DNA of 64,000 nucleotides. It comes from Linyphia triangularis. Taxonomy: Eukaryota > Arthropoda > Arachnida > Araneae > Linyphiidae. The translations under genes and the position numbers were made by a program. Shown here in pieces: positions 12,431 through 24,653 of the stretch (within the stretch, counting starts at the first letter, position 1; each line of letters begins with the position of its first letter). A model generated the notes under the pieces. It did no database searches and had not been told where the DNA came from. It worked only from the letters and a program-made list of their open reading frames with translations. The DNA lies in contig OZ021723.1 in NCBI GenBank assembly GCA_963978545.1, positions 97,434,002 through 97,498,001 of the forward strand. Reading direction: 5' to 3'.

Positions 12431-12761
12431 GCTATTGTTTTGGGTTTGCCAGTTCACTTGGAAACATCGTGTTTTTCGCCGTTTTGGGTTTGCTGTAGCG
12501 TCGGAGTTCGCCATTGTTTACGTTTTGCGGAGAAGTTCAAAAAACGCCAAGTGCCACCATATAGCACATTTTAACCATAAAATTCTTAATTAACTTAATT
12601 TCATGAAGGTATGCACATTTAGAAACACTATTTAAATCTAAATAAATAGTTATGTTGAATTATTACCTCACTAACACCACACAGCTAATTCGCTGATTAT
12701 TCTTTAAAATGACAACAAATTTTGGAAATTATAAAATTATCGTTGTGTGTGTGGGGGTGGG

Positions 12762-12935
12762 TTGGTTGGTTGTATTCAGATTATCTGGCGCCGTCAGCAA
12801 CACGAGGGCTATAATGCGCCGAAACATTCGTCATTAGACAAGCCAACATACATTTACAAACACCCATGCCAACACGGGACTCGAACCCGCAACCTCGCGG
12901 TCTAGAAGTCTAACCACTATACCGTTTGGTCAGCA
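12762..12935 (-). mobile_element. tRNA-derived SINE, copy 1 (minus strand)
   Basis: Read on the minus strand this is the same 174-175-bp sequence as 54602-54776. It has a tRNA-like head with a perfect B box (GGTTCGAGTCC, reverse complement at 12877-12887), a body reading GGCGCATTATAGCCC, and a short CAAC-repeat tail. It is flanked by a 12-bp direct repeat TGTGGGGGTGGG at 12750-12761 and 12936-12947, as expected for LINE-mediated retroposition. The anticodon region carries a deletion relative to copy 2. It is not a functional tRNA gene, because acceptor-stem pairing is imperfect and the tail is SINE-like. Confidence 0.9.
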
Positions 12936-12949
12936 TGTGGGGGTGGGAG

Positions 12950-14590
12950 GGAGCACTTGTTACCAACTTTTATACATCCCCCACTTTTTTTGTTCATCGC
13001 TTTTCACGGCTGTGATAAAATGATAGTTTTCTTGCCTGTGAGGACATTCTCCTTTAAATTAAATTTCATGGTATGAGCAAATTTAATCTTTTTCATCACT
13101 TATTAAAGATTCCAACAATATTGATAATTTTCATTCTATTGCGCTCCATTAATGCATTGCTCATCTCAACCATTTCTCTGTCAAGTCCAAAACTTTGATA
13201 AAATTATTCGTAAATTTTTAATCTCCTAAACAACCTTTAGCTTGTTCTTTGCATCTGAACAAAACATCTGATTTCTGTATCAAAACAGGGTTCTTGTGTA
13301 CTTAACCGCCTACCTTTTTGTCGTAAAGAAAATCTTGCCAATTGATGAATTTATTTCTTGTTGACAACTTTTTGGAGAAATCGGAATAAAGTAATTATCG
13401 AAATTACTATTATAAATATCTTTATTGTCATTGAATGCAAAAATACTTATGGATTGCAGTAAATTGAACTTTGTGTGAAAAATTCCAGTAATTTTTAAAA
13501 TTAAATAATTTAATTTATAATAAAAATTAAATAATTTAAATTTGTCAAAGGCAGGCAATTTAATATATATGACATTTTGGGATCATACTTATTGAAACGT
13601 CTACCCTTTAATCATAACAAAAAGTTATTGAAGCATAGTCAACCAATTGTAGTAACCAAAATCTATTAAAAAATGCCCATTTAATTAGGAATGACATCAT
13701 GGCCAAACTTAGTAAATTTTAAAAATTTTATTGTCATTTTGGTAACAGGAAAGAAATTCAACAATTGGCAAAATTTCCACTACAACGAAAAGGTTGGAGG
13801 TTAAGTATGTAAGTACCCAAAATAGTTCATTACTGGCACCTGCAAGAATTTAATGACATTTATTTAGTGTCTATTTACCTATTACTTTGGTTACAGATGT
13901 GAAATATGAAATAAAGTGTTTGCTAAAATTTACCATTTAGTGTTAGAAATGTGTTTTAAAGCATTTTCTTGTTATAAAAATGCTATTTAAAGAATTTTAA
14001 GTGTCTTTAATTTGAAAAATATTATCCCGCAGTAAATATTAAAAAAAAAATTAGCAATTTGAAACTGCAATCAATTATATTAATCTAATGTTGTTAATTA
14101 TATTAGCTAATGTTGTTGCTACTTAAAGTATTTTTATTACTATACTTTTTATAATATAGACCTGTTTCACAAATTACTGAATTTCCATAGAATAACACTA
14201 CGTGAAAATTTCTTATGGTGTGTCTATTATACCTGGTTTTTTTTTTTTTTTGTTCCGCAATTTTGTGGGTTGTGAGGTTCAGGTGCGTCAAAAAATTGCT
14301 TGTTTGTATTCACACACAATTTCTCTCGGGAAAATTCAGATTCCCCCACAACCAAAACTCCATCAGATGAAGTGATCAGTGAGACATTAGTAAAAAAATT
14401 TATACTTTATTTTTGATATAGTATCTAGTCACAAAATGTTGCATTTTGCTGCTTTTGTGCATATGTACATTCGTATGTTTTTCTTTTTTGCCTGTGCTTT
14501 TAATTTGTTTAGCCAATATTATATTTTTTGTTCTACTATAGGTTCTCAACAGTTGATTATGTTTTTCTAATATGTTTTCTTCCATCTTTC
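12950..14590. other. A+T-rich sequence with no recognised element
   Basis: No inverted repeats, tandem arrays or convincing coding exons were seen. The ORFs here are short and of low-complexity composition. Confidence 0.4.
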
Positions 14591-14593
14591 TAG

Positions 14594-14683
14594 TATATCG
14601 ACAACGTTGGCCAGTGGGCCACATGCTTAATACTTGTGCAGAAATATTTCAAAGCAAAGACCGGTTAATAGTATTTCAGTGCT
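14594..14683 (+). CDS. Candidate internal coding exon (unrecognised)
   Basis: A pyrimidine-rich acceptor CATCTTTCTAG precedes 14594 and a strong donor GCT|GTAAGT follows 14683. Between them one frame is open for 29 codons with balanced composition; it includes RWPVGHMLNTCAEIF and DRLIVFQC. Both ends are phase 1. G+C content is higher than in the flanks. I do not recognise the protein, and no neighbouring exon of matching phase was found. It could be a lone exon of a gene with distant partners, a fossil, or chance. Confidence 0.25.
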
Positions 14684-15414
14684 GTAAGTACAGTCTTCAT
14701 TGTTAATGACTTAACTTACTAATTGTTCTAAAATTTTTCCGAGTTTTATTTGATTGTTGTAACCATTTATTTGTATTTATTATTTTCTTAGTTACTTAAA
14801 ATGAGATATTTCTAAATGAATGATTTGTCATTAATTTAATGAAACAAAAGTCCATAAATTAAAGTATGAGATCTAGATGGTTCTGCTCCCTACAGAGGTA
14901 AAATAATGAAGCAGTTACTATATCGGACCCCATTGGCAATTTTTTCGCTAAGTAACCAAAATGTATATTATCCGATCTAATAAAACAGACTGCATGATAT
15001 TATGCCTAAACATAATATTGACACTATTGATTTGCTCTTAAAACTGTACAGATACAGTCCCTCATAGGAACTACTTCGGAGTTTACAATAACATTGTAAA
15101 TCAATAAAAATTTTACAGAAATGTTTTAATTTAAAACTTTGATTTAGTACTAAAATCATTTTTAAATCAGGGTGTCCACAGATCGGGAAAAGTCAGGGAA
15201 TTCGGCATTTCGGGAAAAATCAGGGATTTTGTCAAAAAGTTTAAAGGAATTTTGCGAAATTAAAATGAAACTTTTAATTTTGACATTTAAAGATTCACTG
15301 CTACCAAAAATACCAAAATCAATTTAAAAAAAAAAAGAAATTTAAAAAAAAAAAAAAAAATTAAAAATTCGGACTGCTAGACCGACCACGTAACTTCTCG
15401 CATTAAAATTTTCG

Positions 15415-16930
15415 GACAATCACTGAACCTGCTTGCTTTCAGATTTGCCTCAAATCGCCGATAGAATGACTACATTTCATCCTCATTTTTCTCTTATATT
15501 ATAGTAGTCTATCGGCATTATTTACGTTTATATGTGATGGTCATTTTTTTGAACGTTACGATGGTAAAATGGCCGATATTGTCGTGATTATGGAAGGCAA
15601 GAAACGCTTTCTTGCGTGCTGCTCATTTTCTTGATGTGTTACTGACGCTATTTCAGAGATTGCCCCTGTCAGCCATGGTACAGTTCTGCTGAAACACGGA
15701 TTTCAGCACTTTTTTTGTTGAAATTTACAACATTCCTGAGACAGATACAAAACTGCATTACAATTTTATTGGGTTTACTTGCTTGTCTGACAACCAAGAA
15801 ACCTACATTCGTTCAGACTTCCCCAAACTTTTGATCTAATGACCACTTTTTTTGTTGAAATTTACAACATTCCTGAGACAGATACAAAACTGCATTACAA
15901 TTTTATTGGGTTTACTTGCTTGTCTGACAACCAAGAAACCTACATTCGTTCAGACTTCCCCAAACTTTTGATCTAATGACCACTTTTCTTGCTGATTGCC
16001 AGCATCTATCGCTTTTGTTTGTGCTGGTGTGTGGTGGTTAGTTTTGCTAAACGTTACGTTGATGTTAAGCTTGTTATTGCTAAGGCGGGAGCTATCACCG
16101 AGATTTACATTCTTGTGATGTTCATTTTAGTCCCTATTAATCACTATTCCAAAGTTTCCGTCTCAATAGTTGTCTGTATCGCCGAGATTTACGCTTGTGA
16201 TTGTCAATTTCGTAGATTGTGACGTCGATAGAGTCGCCTCAATTTCAGCCATTTCCATCGATATATTGGATGCTAACGTTGATATTTACGTTGATGTGAT
16301 GGTTATTTTTGCCAATTATTGCCTTAATGCAGGGATATGATTGCTCCCGCCGATCGACAAAAAGAATCAAAGAAGGAAGTAACTTTTTTTTTAAAAATTC
16401 TCATCTTTCCGCTTTCGCGAATTTTTTTATTTTTTCACCTATCAAAGTTTTCCTACAATTTTCTCATTGATCTCGCGGATATTTAAATTTCCTGACAATC
16501 ATGGGACCTGCATGCGTTCAGACTTCCCCAAACCACCGATGGAATTATTATCTCCCTCTCCTTATTTTTCTGTAATGTTAAGACTCTATCGGAATTATTT
16601 ACATTGATATGTTATAGCCATTTTGCAGAACGTCACGCTGATGAAATGGCAGTTATTCCTGTGATTATGGCGTGCATTATCGCCGTTATTACGTTGCTGT
16701 GTGATGCTCATTTTCGTCGAGTATTACTCCGAAATAATAGTTACTGACGTTATTGCACAGGTTTGCATCTGTCGGACATAGTACAGTTAAGCTAAAATGC
16801 GAATTTCGACTTTTTCTTTTAATTGAAATTTTGATCATTCCTGAGATCGATACAAATCTGCATTACAATTTTGTTGGACTTGCAAGTCTGACAATCACGA
16901 AACTTTCTTATCGGGCATTTTGCCTGCACC
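15415..16930 (+). repeat. Two diverged internal copies of a roughly 430-bp block
   Basis: Block 1 (about 15415-15830) and block 2 (about 16490-16930) share an ordered series of phrases, such as TCTATCGGNATTATTTAC, GTGATTATGG, ATTCCTGAGA and CTGCATTACAATTTT. They lie about 1.07-1.1 kb apart. Motifs of the type GCCGAGATTTACGTTGATGTGATGG recur between them. G+C content is higher than in the flanks and there is no sustained reading frame. Confidence 0.65.
15711..15984 (+). repeat. Perfect 137-bp tandem duplication
   Basis: The 137 bp starting at about 15711 are repeated without a mismatch from 15848, up to the shared GACCACTTTT at 15978. It lies within block 1 of the 3.0-kb element. Perfect identity marks a recent event or an assembly artefact. 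Confidence 0.9.
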
Positions 16931-17589
16931 GGTACGGGCATTTTTGCCGATTGTTGGTTTAATATAATTGCCGAGACTTGCGCCGGTACGGCGGCTGCTA
17001 TCTCCGATATTTACGTTGAAGTAGCTGTAATTTTCACTTAGATTTAAGCCGTTTTCTCTGAAGCTATTCGCGAGATTCGTTTTGGTGTCATTCGCCTAGA
17101 CTTCCGCTGATGTGAAAGCCACTATGTACGTGATTAGTGTGTATGTGAGGATGTTTTTCACCGTTTGGTTTGAATTAATGGTGAATGATTAGAATTTTAA
17201 TTTAATTTTGCACAAGAAATTAATCCAAATCTTCCCAGTTTTTATTATGTATCCTTATTTAAAATTGTCATTTTAACTGCTATTGAATGTAAAATTGTTT
17301 ATTTTAACTTGAAAAACAATTTTACATTTTAGCTATAGATGTAAGTAATAATTTTAAAAAGTTAAAGCAATTTTTTTATGTATTATTGTTTAAAATTAAT
17401 TGTCTGGGGAAAATGTGTTGATTTTGTAAAAAATTTGCTTGGGTATTGTACCTAAACAGTGGTTACAGCTGATCTTAAACAAAAAAGAAAATTTCAAATA
17501 ATGCAAATAATGAAATTGAACAATTTGGACTTAAAAAGACAATGAAAATGGTGTAACTCCCCCAATCCAACTACATTTCAAGACAGGGT

Positions 17590-17625
<36 letters not shown>

Positions 17626-18189
17626 ACACAAATTGATAAATAATATTCATAAAACATAAAAATGTTACATTACGAAAATATTTTAAAGTAATTATTGATT
17701 TTTAAAATTTGATTAAAATATCAAGTATTCAGAAAACAAAAGTAGTTAATATATTATATAGAGTATTTGTTAAATGTGTGTGTGTTTGATCTATTTTGAC
17801 ATGATTTATGGTTTGTGGTCTTTTTTTTTAAATTTTTCTTAAGAAAACAACTTATTAAATCTGAAATTTAATACTAGAGTCCTCTTTTCTTGAAATTAGA
17901 TTGTAATGAAAAAAAGTGTGGTTTTAAATTGCATTTGCACAGTACAGGTACACTATACATACACTACACTGAATGAAGCAATTTGGTATTTGTGTCATGA
18001 ATGTGTAAAGATAAACTGTACATGCATCGTAATTTTCTTTATGATGGTGAATTTGAATGTTCTTTTACTTTAAAGTTTATTATTTATATATATTTTGTCT
18101 ATAACTTATAATCAGGGAAAAAATTGGGTGTTACAGGGAAATATCAGGGAATTTTAAAATAACTTTTCTGTGGACACCCTGTAAATGCT

Positions 18190-18980
18190 CTAAACTTTCA
18201 TATAGAATGTATCGCAAGAGGTTTAAAATATTTTAATATTTTTATATCGATCATCAATAAATTATTCAAAAAAATTTAAATATTCAAGCGATGCCTATTG
18301 AATTCTTAAATTGTGCTTGCATTTAGTATTTTAAAAATATATGAATGAAAATTTGGTTGGAGGACTATATGTATTACAATGTCAGATACTAAATTGTATT
18401 CTTAAAATATTACTTTGTCTAGTACTACCTACATGCTCCACTTCTTAGTACTGCATCCACAAAAGATGGCCTGTTTAACTATTCATGCACAGTATATTTT
18501 TCATTTGATTTAGCATTTTCAAAATATGCAAGGTAAAATAAATGTTATTATACACATTTAAATCCTAGGTAGAAGAGTAAAAAACTGTCTTTTTCAATTT
18601 TGTCATTATATTAGTGGGAATTATGAGTGTTTTGTTTTTTTTACTTAAAAAAAAGTGTCCCTTCCCTCCCTCACATGAGGGAGGGATGGGATATTTTTCT
18701 TGCAATTTAAATTGGTTTATTAAAATACTATATTAGTTATTAGCATCATATTTATATTTCTCAAGTGTGTTAAAATGTTTCTAGATATTATTCTGAATGT
18801 TTCAATGTTGTAACAGTCTCCCCTAAGCTGTCAAAGCTAATATAAAATTGGTATCGATGTTTTGTTGCAACCTTGATTTTATGGAGAACCTAATACAAGC
18901 AAACAGTTCATTTTTTTTTTTAAATTATTATCTTAGGATGTACCATGTTTCAACCAAGTGACAGAATTTTGGTTGGGCAG
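18190..18980. other. A+T-rich sequence with a small perfect hairpin
   Basis: The only notable structure is TCCCTCCCTC, loop ACAT, GAGGGAGGGA at 18663-18686. No gene or transposon was recognised. Confidence 0.4.
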
Positions 18981-18981
18981 G

Positions 18982-19612
18982 ACCTGACCATGACAAGTTG
19001 GGGCCCAAGGCCCAGACACTTTCAGGGGTCCCTTTTTCAAACGCGAGATTTGGTGGAAATTTGCTTGACACAAAGTAAAATGAATGAATTTTAAATATAG
19101 AAAAAGTTGATAAATTAATGTTAATATTGCTTTCTAAAGGTTTTTTTTTTAATCACAATTAATGTAACAAATGTCAAACAATCATATTTATAAATTAAAA
19201 GAGGAAAAACTTGGTTATGTATAGCATTGCATTTCACTATCGCAATGTGTAGTAATATCCTTGACAACAATATCTGCAGCATTATTCACAACTTCAGAGT
19301 GGACATTTGCTGATCTCACAATAAATTTGTCAATACTTTCTTTCAATATTTTCTCTTTATCTTTCAAGAAAGCTTATTTTTTAAGCTTTTAAATGATGGC
19401 TTGGTTTATTAGAATAAATACACTCTGGGATACTAAGGACGGCTCAAATTCAATACAAAATGATTTTTATGTAAAAATTCTTTTATACAGATTATAAAAG
19501 ATATTCACATAATTTTTGTGAAACAAAAGTTACAGGTTTGCAGCTAATTTCGGGGCCCCCTAAAATCGTTGGCCTAAGACCCAGGCCTTGTGGGCCTAGG
19601 CGATCAGGACCT
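18982..19612. mobile_element. Possible small TIR element (about 630 bp)
   Basis: The left end CAGGACCTGACC and the right end, whose reverse complement is CAGGTCCTGATCGCC, form imperfect inverted repeats. Each is followed inward by a G+C-rich GGCCCAAGGCCCAG or GGCCCACAAGGCCTGG phrase. No target duplication was found, so boundaries and status are uncertain. Confidence 0.35.
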
Positions 19613-19614
19613 GA

Positions 19615-21010
19615 GGGAGTTATAAAATTTTGGATAAATGAAATAAATAAGTTTAGTTTAAGTTTGATTAAAATATTAATTACCGGCATTTTTGACAACA
19701 TAATTTTAAACAAATACAAAAAATAAAAGTATTCACCAATTTACAAATAGACATGTTTTTAATGACTTATCAACATATAAGAAAAATTCTACACATGATT
19801 AATGCTTAGGCCTAAAGTACTACAGATCTGTTACGGACTATTATTTGTTTTATTTCCTTATATGGTAAATGAGCAGTGTTGTTTGTTAATATGCTTTTTA
19901 ATTTATTCCAAGTCACTGTTAAACTAAATTCTGGAAGTGTTAATACTTTTGTACTATTGGATAAAACTGTGAGATAAAGAAGCGGAACTTGTCTCTTTAT
20001 GGCGAGGTGAGGAGGGGAAGTTATTGAAGGGGAGAAGAAGAGGCAGGAAGAAGGTTGGGTTGAAATGTTACCAGTAGCCTCGATATAGAAGTATAAACAG
20101 GACACTGATCAAAATATGGCTACTTTCTGTGTTCATTACAATCCTAACCTAGCTCGGTTGTGCTCAGCCATACTTTTTTACTTCAGTGATCTGCGCAAAG
20201 CATTTCTTTCAGCCAAGTCAAAAGTAATACCAATTAATGCACCAAACATTTACAGCTTTTGTTTAATTATTTGCCACATTTTACAATTTGCACCGTAATA
20301 ACTTCCTTCGTCAGACCTTTCGTTTTGGTAAGCTGTTTTCCAATATGTTTGAGGAAAATCAACTATTCAGTTACGCTATTAAATATTTTTATTAAAAAAG
20401 TTAAAATTTTATGCACCATCGTAACATGCAAAATATAGCTTAATTTTAAAGTTTATATAATACAATGTTTCTTGCTCTTAAGTAATCTAAAATAACTGTA
20501 TTTGAAACCTTTCATGTTACTAGGATAAATTGGAATGTTTTCTATTTCTTTCTTCTTTTTTTTTTTTAGCAACTATCTTTTCCACTTTGTTTTTCAAAAG
20601 CGTTTTCTTAACTTAGACTTTGCTGAACATGGTAAATGCTGATGAAAGAAAACTTGTTGGACAGTAATGAGTGCTATGATCCCAATCAACAACTGCAAAC
20701 TTAATAAGAATCTAGTATTCTCTTTGATGGCCACTGCAATCAATAGTTTTCATCTTAGCTGAAAGCTAATGCAATGTAAATTATGTCATGAAGCATTAAA
20801 ACAGTTTGTTTTCTAACAAAGGTAAGAGTTAGTTAACACTAAGCTCTTTAGCAAGTTCTCTCGTGGGGGCCTTATTTCAAAGTTGTTACCAGTTAGCAGA
20901 AGTCTAAAATTAATAAAATTTATTAGAATAGTGTAACATCCTGAAGAAGCAAAAAAAAAAAAAAAGGTTATTTTTGTCATTAACTAGAAAAAAATTGAAG
21001 AATATGTAGA
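19615..21010. other. No recognised element
   Basis: A+T-rich with a few short ORFs. A 97-codon minus-strand ORF at 19812-20105 overlaps a purine-rich stretch near 19990-20060 and has no recognisable motif. I do not call it a gene. Confidence 0.35.
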
Positions 21011-21019
21011 ACATTTTAG

Positions 21020-21238
21020 GGTACTTTTCTGTTAAAGGGGGCCGTTGTACATTAGTACGGTACATATTCTACACGAAGAACTGTTTACATAAAACCGTGT
21101 CAAATTATGGAAACCATAGGCAGTTCACTTATTATTAAAAAATAGCAGCTGCTGCCATTTATTGGCATAAATCACCTTGACGCAGAATCCCTAACGTACT
21201 TCGATGTTGCCAATGGCCCTCTTTAACGGAAAAGTATC
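21020..21238. mobile_element. MITE (219 bp) with 8-bp TSD
   Basis: The left end GGTACTTTTCTGTTAAAG is complementary to the right end CTTTAACGGAAAAGTATC with few mismatches over about 28 bp. The flanks are CATTTTAG (21012-21019) and AATTTTAG (21239-21246), an 8-bp duplication with one mismatch. It is non-coding. TSD length is compatible with hAT or P superfamilies, and the termini alone do not decide. Confidence 0.75.
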
Positions 21239-21779
21239 AATTTTAGTTATGTGTTGGATTTGGCAAAAAATATTTTGGGCATTGCCTGGTTAATTATTTT
21301 GATTTTTCTTTGTTCAAAGACCTCATGGCGCTAAACTATTTGTTATAGCATGTACATTTAGAAACTTAGTCTTTTATACTTCATTGGATGACTATGCATT
21401 GGCACCCGAAATATCCATGACACCAAGGCCATAACTAAATTTTCATTTCGGGGAGCTTTCTGAAAATATTTTTACCCATCTAAGGGACGTATATAATTTA
21501 GGTTTAGCAAAATAAAATTCTTTTTGACATACCCTCCCTGCCCAGTCCCATTTGATCGACCTCTCTCTTCTAAAACTAAGTCGCGTTTCTACCATTATCT
21601 CTTCCCTCCCCCTCCCCCCCATCTCCTCTTAATAATTTTATTTACTCCTCCGTTCCTTAAAAAAAATTGCTTATTTAATGTAGTTTGCAGTTTTAATATG
21701 AATTTGGGTAAAATTATGTCTGATTTTCTTTTATTAATGGGATTTTTGGTCAAATGATTGAAACTCACTTTTCTTTTAA

Positions 21780-22525
21780 CCCTTTCACTCCCAGTGATGC
21801 CAATTGGAATCACAACATTTACAATTTTTTTTCTCCTCACCTAATACTCCCAGTGAATTCGAATCAACGTTTTTACAATCATCAAACTATTCTCTGCCCA
21901 AATATATTTTTCTTTTTCACCAATATATGGGTGCACGGGTTCTGTTTCTGAATGAAATGAGGCTTTTTTATGTTTTCTCAATTCCGAAAAAAATGCCGAA
22001 ATTAATTTCATTTTTTGAGTAATTTAAATTAAATAACTCTTTTAAATATGTTCATATTATTTTCTTTAATATTTAAAAGTTGTATATTAACCATTTTTAA
22101 CTAATAAATATTTTAAAATTTTAACATTTGCAATGATTGAAAAGTGATGATTCCATTTGGCATCAGTGGGAGTCAAGTACAACTCAACACCTTTTCCCGG
22201 CTGTATTATTTATTTTAGATTCGAACTGTTATTTCCACGTTATTGCTATTTTTTTCTATCAGTATTCACTATGTTAAGATATATTTACGACTAAATAGAA
22301 GATTTCAAATTTTATTTTATTTATTTAGAAATGCCGAAGCGAAATAGCTTTAGACTTGTCCTATACCTAATGCCCAATGATGCTATTTGGAATCATTTTT
22401 AATTTTAATTGAAAAATTAAACAAAAAAAAATTGCTTTCAACCCTGTTATTCTAGATACCAAATGAGTATATTTTATAAATTTCAGATTTTTAAAATGAA
22501 AAATAAATAATTGGGACTGAAAGGG
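21780..22525. mobile_element. piggyBac-like non-autonomous element in TTAA sites
   Basis: TTAA at 21776-21779 and 22526-22529 flank a 746-bp element. The ends read CCCTTTCACTCCCA at the left and, as reverse complement, CCCTTTCAGTCCCA at the right. CCC-ended TIRs and TTAA targets are the hallmarks of piggyBac. A subterminal segment at 21786-21811 (CTCCCAGTGATGCCAATTGG) recurs inverted near 22147-22173 and again, diverged, near 22375. No transposase was found. Confidence 0.75.
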
Positions 22526-22798
22526 TTAAACTTCCCATTAAAAAAAAAGAACTTTATCAAATTTTTCTCCCAAAAGTGAAATTGTTATATCTTGCAAGTG
22601 ATTACACCTCTTCCATGTCACAGTCCATCATGTTCGACCAGCCCCTCTCTTCCCCCTTTTGCATGTGACATAATTAATGTACATACATCCCCTTCACAAA
22701 ATGAATAGAGTTGAGGAAAACCAACCAGTCAACTCCCATCGCTTTTATTATCAGAAGTTCAAAATTTTGTGCTCAAGTTGCTTTATTTAAGAGGAAGT

Positions 22799-23608
22799 GA
22801 ATCATTCCCTATACTCGCTATGTTACAGTCTTCTAGCCCAGTGCATTTAGAGAAACTACTTCGTATTAAACAGTGAAATTTGGTGAGTAGATACAAAAAT
22901 TAATCACTTAATGAAATGACATAAATTAAAAACTCAAAAAATGACTTCTAATATATTTTATATTTAAAATGTTAACATCCATGCAGAAACAGTGGCTCCA
23001 CCTGGTTTTATCTTTTGCTATTTTAATTTTTATTTATAATGGATAGACATTAAATTACAACAATTTTTGTCATTTCATGAAGTGATATTTTTTGTAACTA
23101 CTCGCCAAATTTCAATGTTTTATAAAAAGTAGTTTCTAAATCAGGGTTCCCACGGTCATTGAAAGTCATTAAAAGTGCTTAATATTTTTGAACTTGTTTT
23201 CAAGGCCTTGAAAATGCTTTGAGGTGCTTAAAAGTCGTTGAAAATACTTAGAGGTCCTTAAAAGTCCTTAATTTTTGCAGATGTTATGTGGCTAACTGCA
23301 AAATTTATAAAAATACAACTCGGACTTGCTATCTCCGTGTGACCGCCACATATTTGCACCGTATTAAAATTTTCCGACATATTTGTATTACGCATCCACC
23401 AATTTGTAACTTTTTGGCAGAATATACTTTATTAAAAATTTATTTACTGATATGATGCCTGAAAACAAATTTTCAAAGGTCCTTGAAAACGTTGATTAGG
23501 TCCTTAAAAGTCATTGATTTTCATTCTGTGATTTGAGTGGGAACCCTGTAAATGCACTGGGCTAGAAGATTGTAACATAGCGAGTATAGGGAATAATCTT
23601 TACAAGGA
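22799..23608. mobile_element. Long-TIR MITE interrupted by a second MITE
   Basis: About 125 bp at 22799-22921 are the reverse complement of 23075-23141 joined to 23549-23608. The element is about 400 bp without its insertion. The right arm is split by the 407-bp element at 23142-23548. The left arm keeps the unsplit order (CCAGTGCATTTAGAGAAACT), which shows what the site looked like before insertion. Confidence 0.75.
23142..23548 (+). mobile_element. CAGGGTTCCC MITE, copy 1 (5-bp TSD TAAAT)
   Basis: The ends are CAGGGTTCCCAC and GTGGGAACCCTG, flanked by TAAAT at 23137-23141 and 23549-23553. The body is made of repeated phrases such as CTTGAAAATGCTT and CCTTAAAAGTC. Other copies lie at 24393-24560 (fragment), 37445-38092, 58240-58633 and 62682-63100. 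It has no coding capacity. Confidence 0.88.
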
Positions 23609-23748
23609 CTTATTCTTAATGTATGTAGTTTAATGTATATTGTGGAAAGTATTAGGGGAATGGGTTGAACCTTATAAACTCCTCTTCTGGATATGGCCTT
23701 GCGTAACACATCTATGTAATGGCATTGAAGCCTAATAAATTCTGGGGG

Positions 23749-24390
23749 CTTTTTTTTGTTTTGAAAAAGAGGTTAAATCCCCCCCCCCCCCCCCAAATTC
23801 TACTCTCGGAGGGTAGAGATATCAACTAGTAGAGAAGATAACTGAATGTAAAAGTTTGTGGTGTGTATCATCACCTTGTATTCAGACTGGTTTTAGGGGT
23901 TTTACTTATCTTTAGGTTGACAAGCCTGGTGATATAGCTGTAACATATAACTCTTAGGGTATGTTATCAAATATTTGAGGTTTATTAAGTTTTTGTTTTT
24001 TTCCCAGAAACTAAGTTCTAACCTAGCAGAGGTTCTTCATTGAATTGAAATAAAGGTTCCCATCAGAAGAGCCATCCAGACGACCTGCTGCATGTTGGTG
24101 GAATGCTAGGATCTTTAAAAGGAATAAGTAGATCTTTTTTCCCTCCTAAGTTTTAAAATGTTGTGAAATTGGGCAATGAATAGGTAATCAAACAATAGAA
24201 GTGTACTGTGAAATGTGAGAAAGATGAATTTTTCACAAAATACTAGCAATAAAGTGGCGATTGGCATGTGTTGTTAATGTTTTGATGCAAGACAGAATTT
24301 TCTGTTGAGTAAATTGTATTGGAAATATAATGTAAAAATTCCAGAGTTATATCTTTCACGGTTGGGAGGTTGAATACTGGAATGCGAGAG
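23749..24390. other. Unassigned sequence with a C16 tract
   Basis: A C16 run lies at 23779-23794. Near 24009 a good acceptor (TTTTTTTCCCAG) precedes 12 open codons, a stop and an AATAAA at about 24048. Without an upstream partner exon this is not enough to call a gene. Confidence 0.3.
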
Positions 24391-24392
24391 GA

Positions 24393-24560
24393 CCTGGGTT
24401 CCCACAGTCCTTAAAAGTGGTTAATATTTTTTAACTTGTTTTCAAGGCCTTGAAAGTGCTTAGAGGTTTAAAAGTCATTGAAAATGCTTTGAAGTCCTTA
24501 ATTTTTGTGGATGTTGTTTGCCCAACTGCAAAGTTTATAAAAATGCAACTCTTATCCTAC
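24393..24560 (+). mobile_element. CAGGGTTCCC MITE, 5' fragment
   Basis: This matches the first 170 bp or so of the 23142-23548 copy, starting at CCTGGGTTCCCACAG and running through TTTATAAAAATGCAACTC, then stops. The 3' end is missing. Confidence 0.7.
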
Positions 24561-24653
24561 ATTCAGGCTTTTTTCAATCCTTATTATAAAAAAAAAAAAA
24601 AATAATAATAATAATTAAAAAAAAAAACATCTCAACCCTCCCTCTAATCTTGT

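Larger units (their letters stand above)
15168..18181. mobile_element. 3.0-kb TIR element with 5-bp TSD (hAT5-like termini)
   Basis: The termini are perfect 15-bp inverted repeats, CAGGGTGTCCACAGA at the left and its reverse complement at the right. They are flanked by the direct repeat TAAAT at 15163-15167 and 18182-18186. The first bases inside both ends are rich in CAGGGAAA-type motifs. Termini starting CAGGG with 5-bp duplications are shared with the short MITEs of this window. Within hAT-related transposons a 5-bp-TSD group exists, so that placement is an inference. No transposase was found. The interior is dominated by diverged internal repeats and a T33 tract at 17588-17620. It is probably non-autonomous. 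Confidence 0.8.

Noticed and set aside
12329..12593. Overlapping 81- and 65-codon plus-strand ORFs
   Set aside because: They overlap a possible tRNA-derived head, and neither frame shows a domain.
19812..20105. 97-codon minus-strand ORF
   Set aside because: No recognisable domain, no splice or start context, and it overlaps a purine-rich biased stretch.
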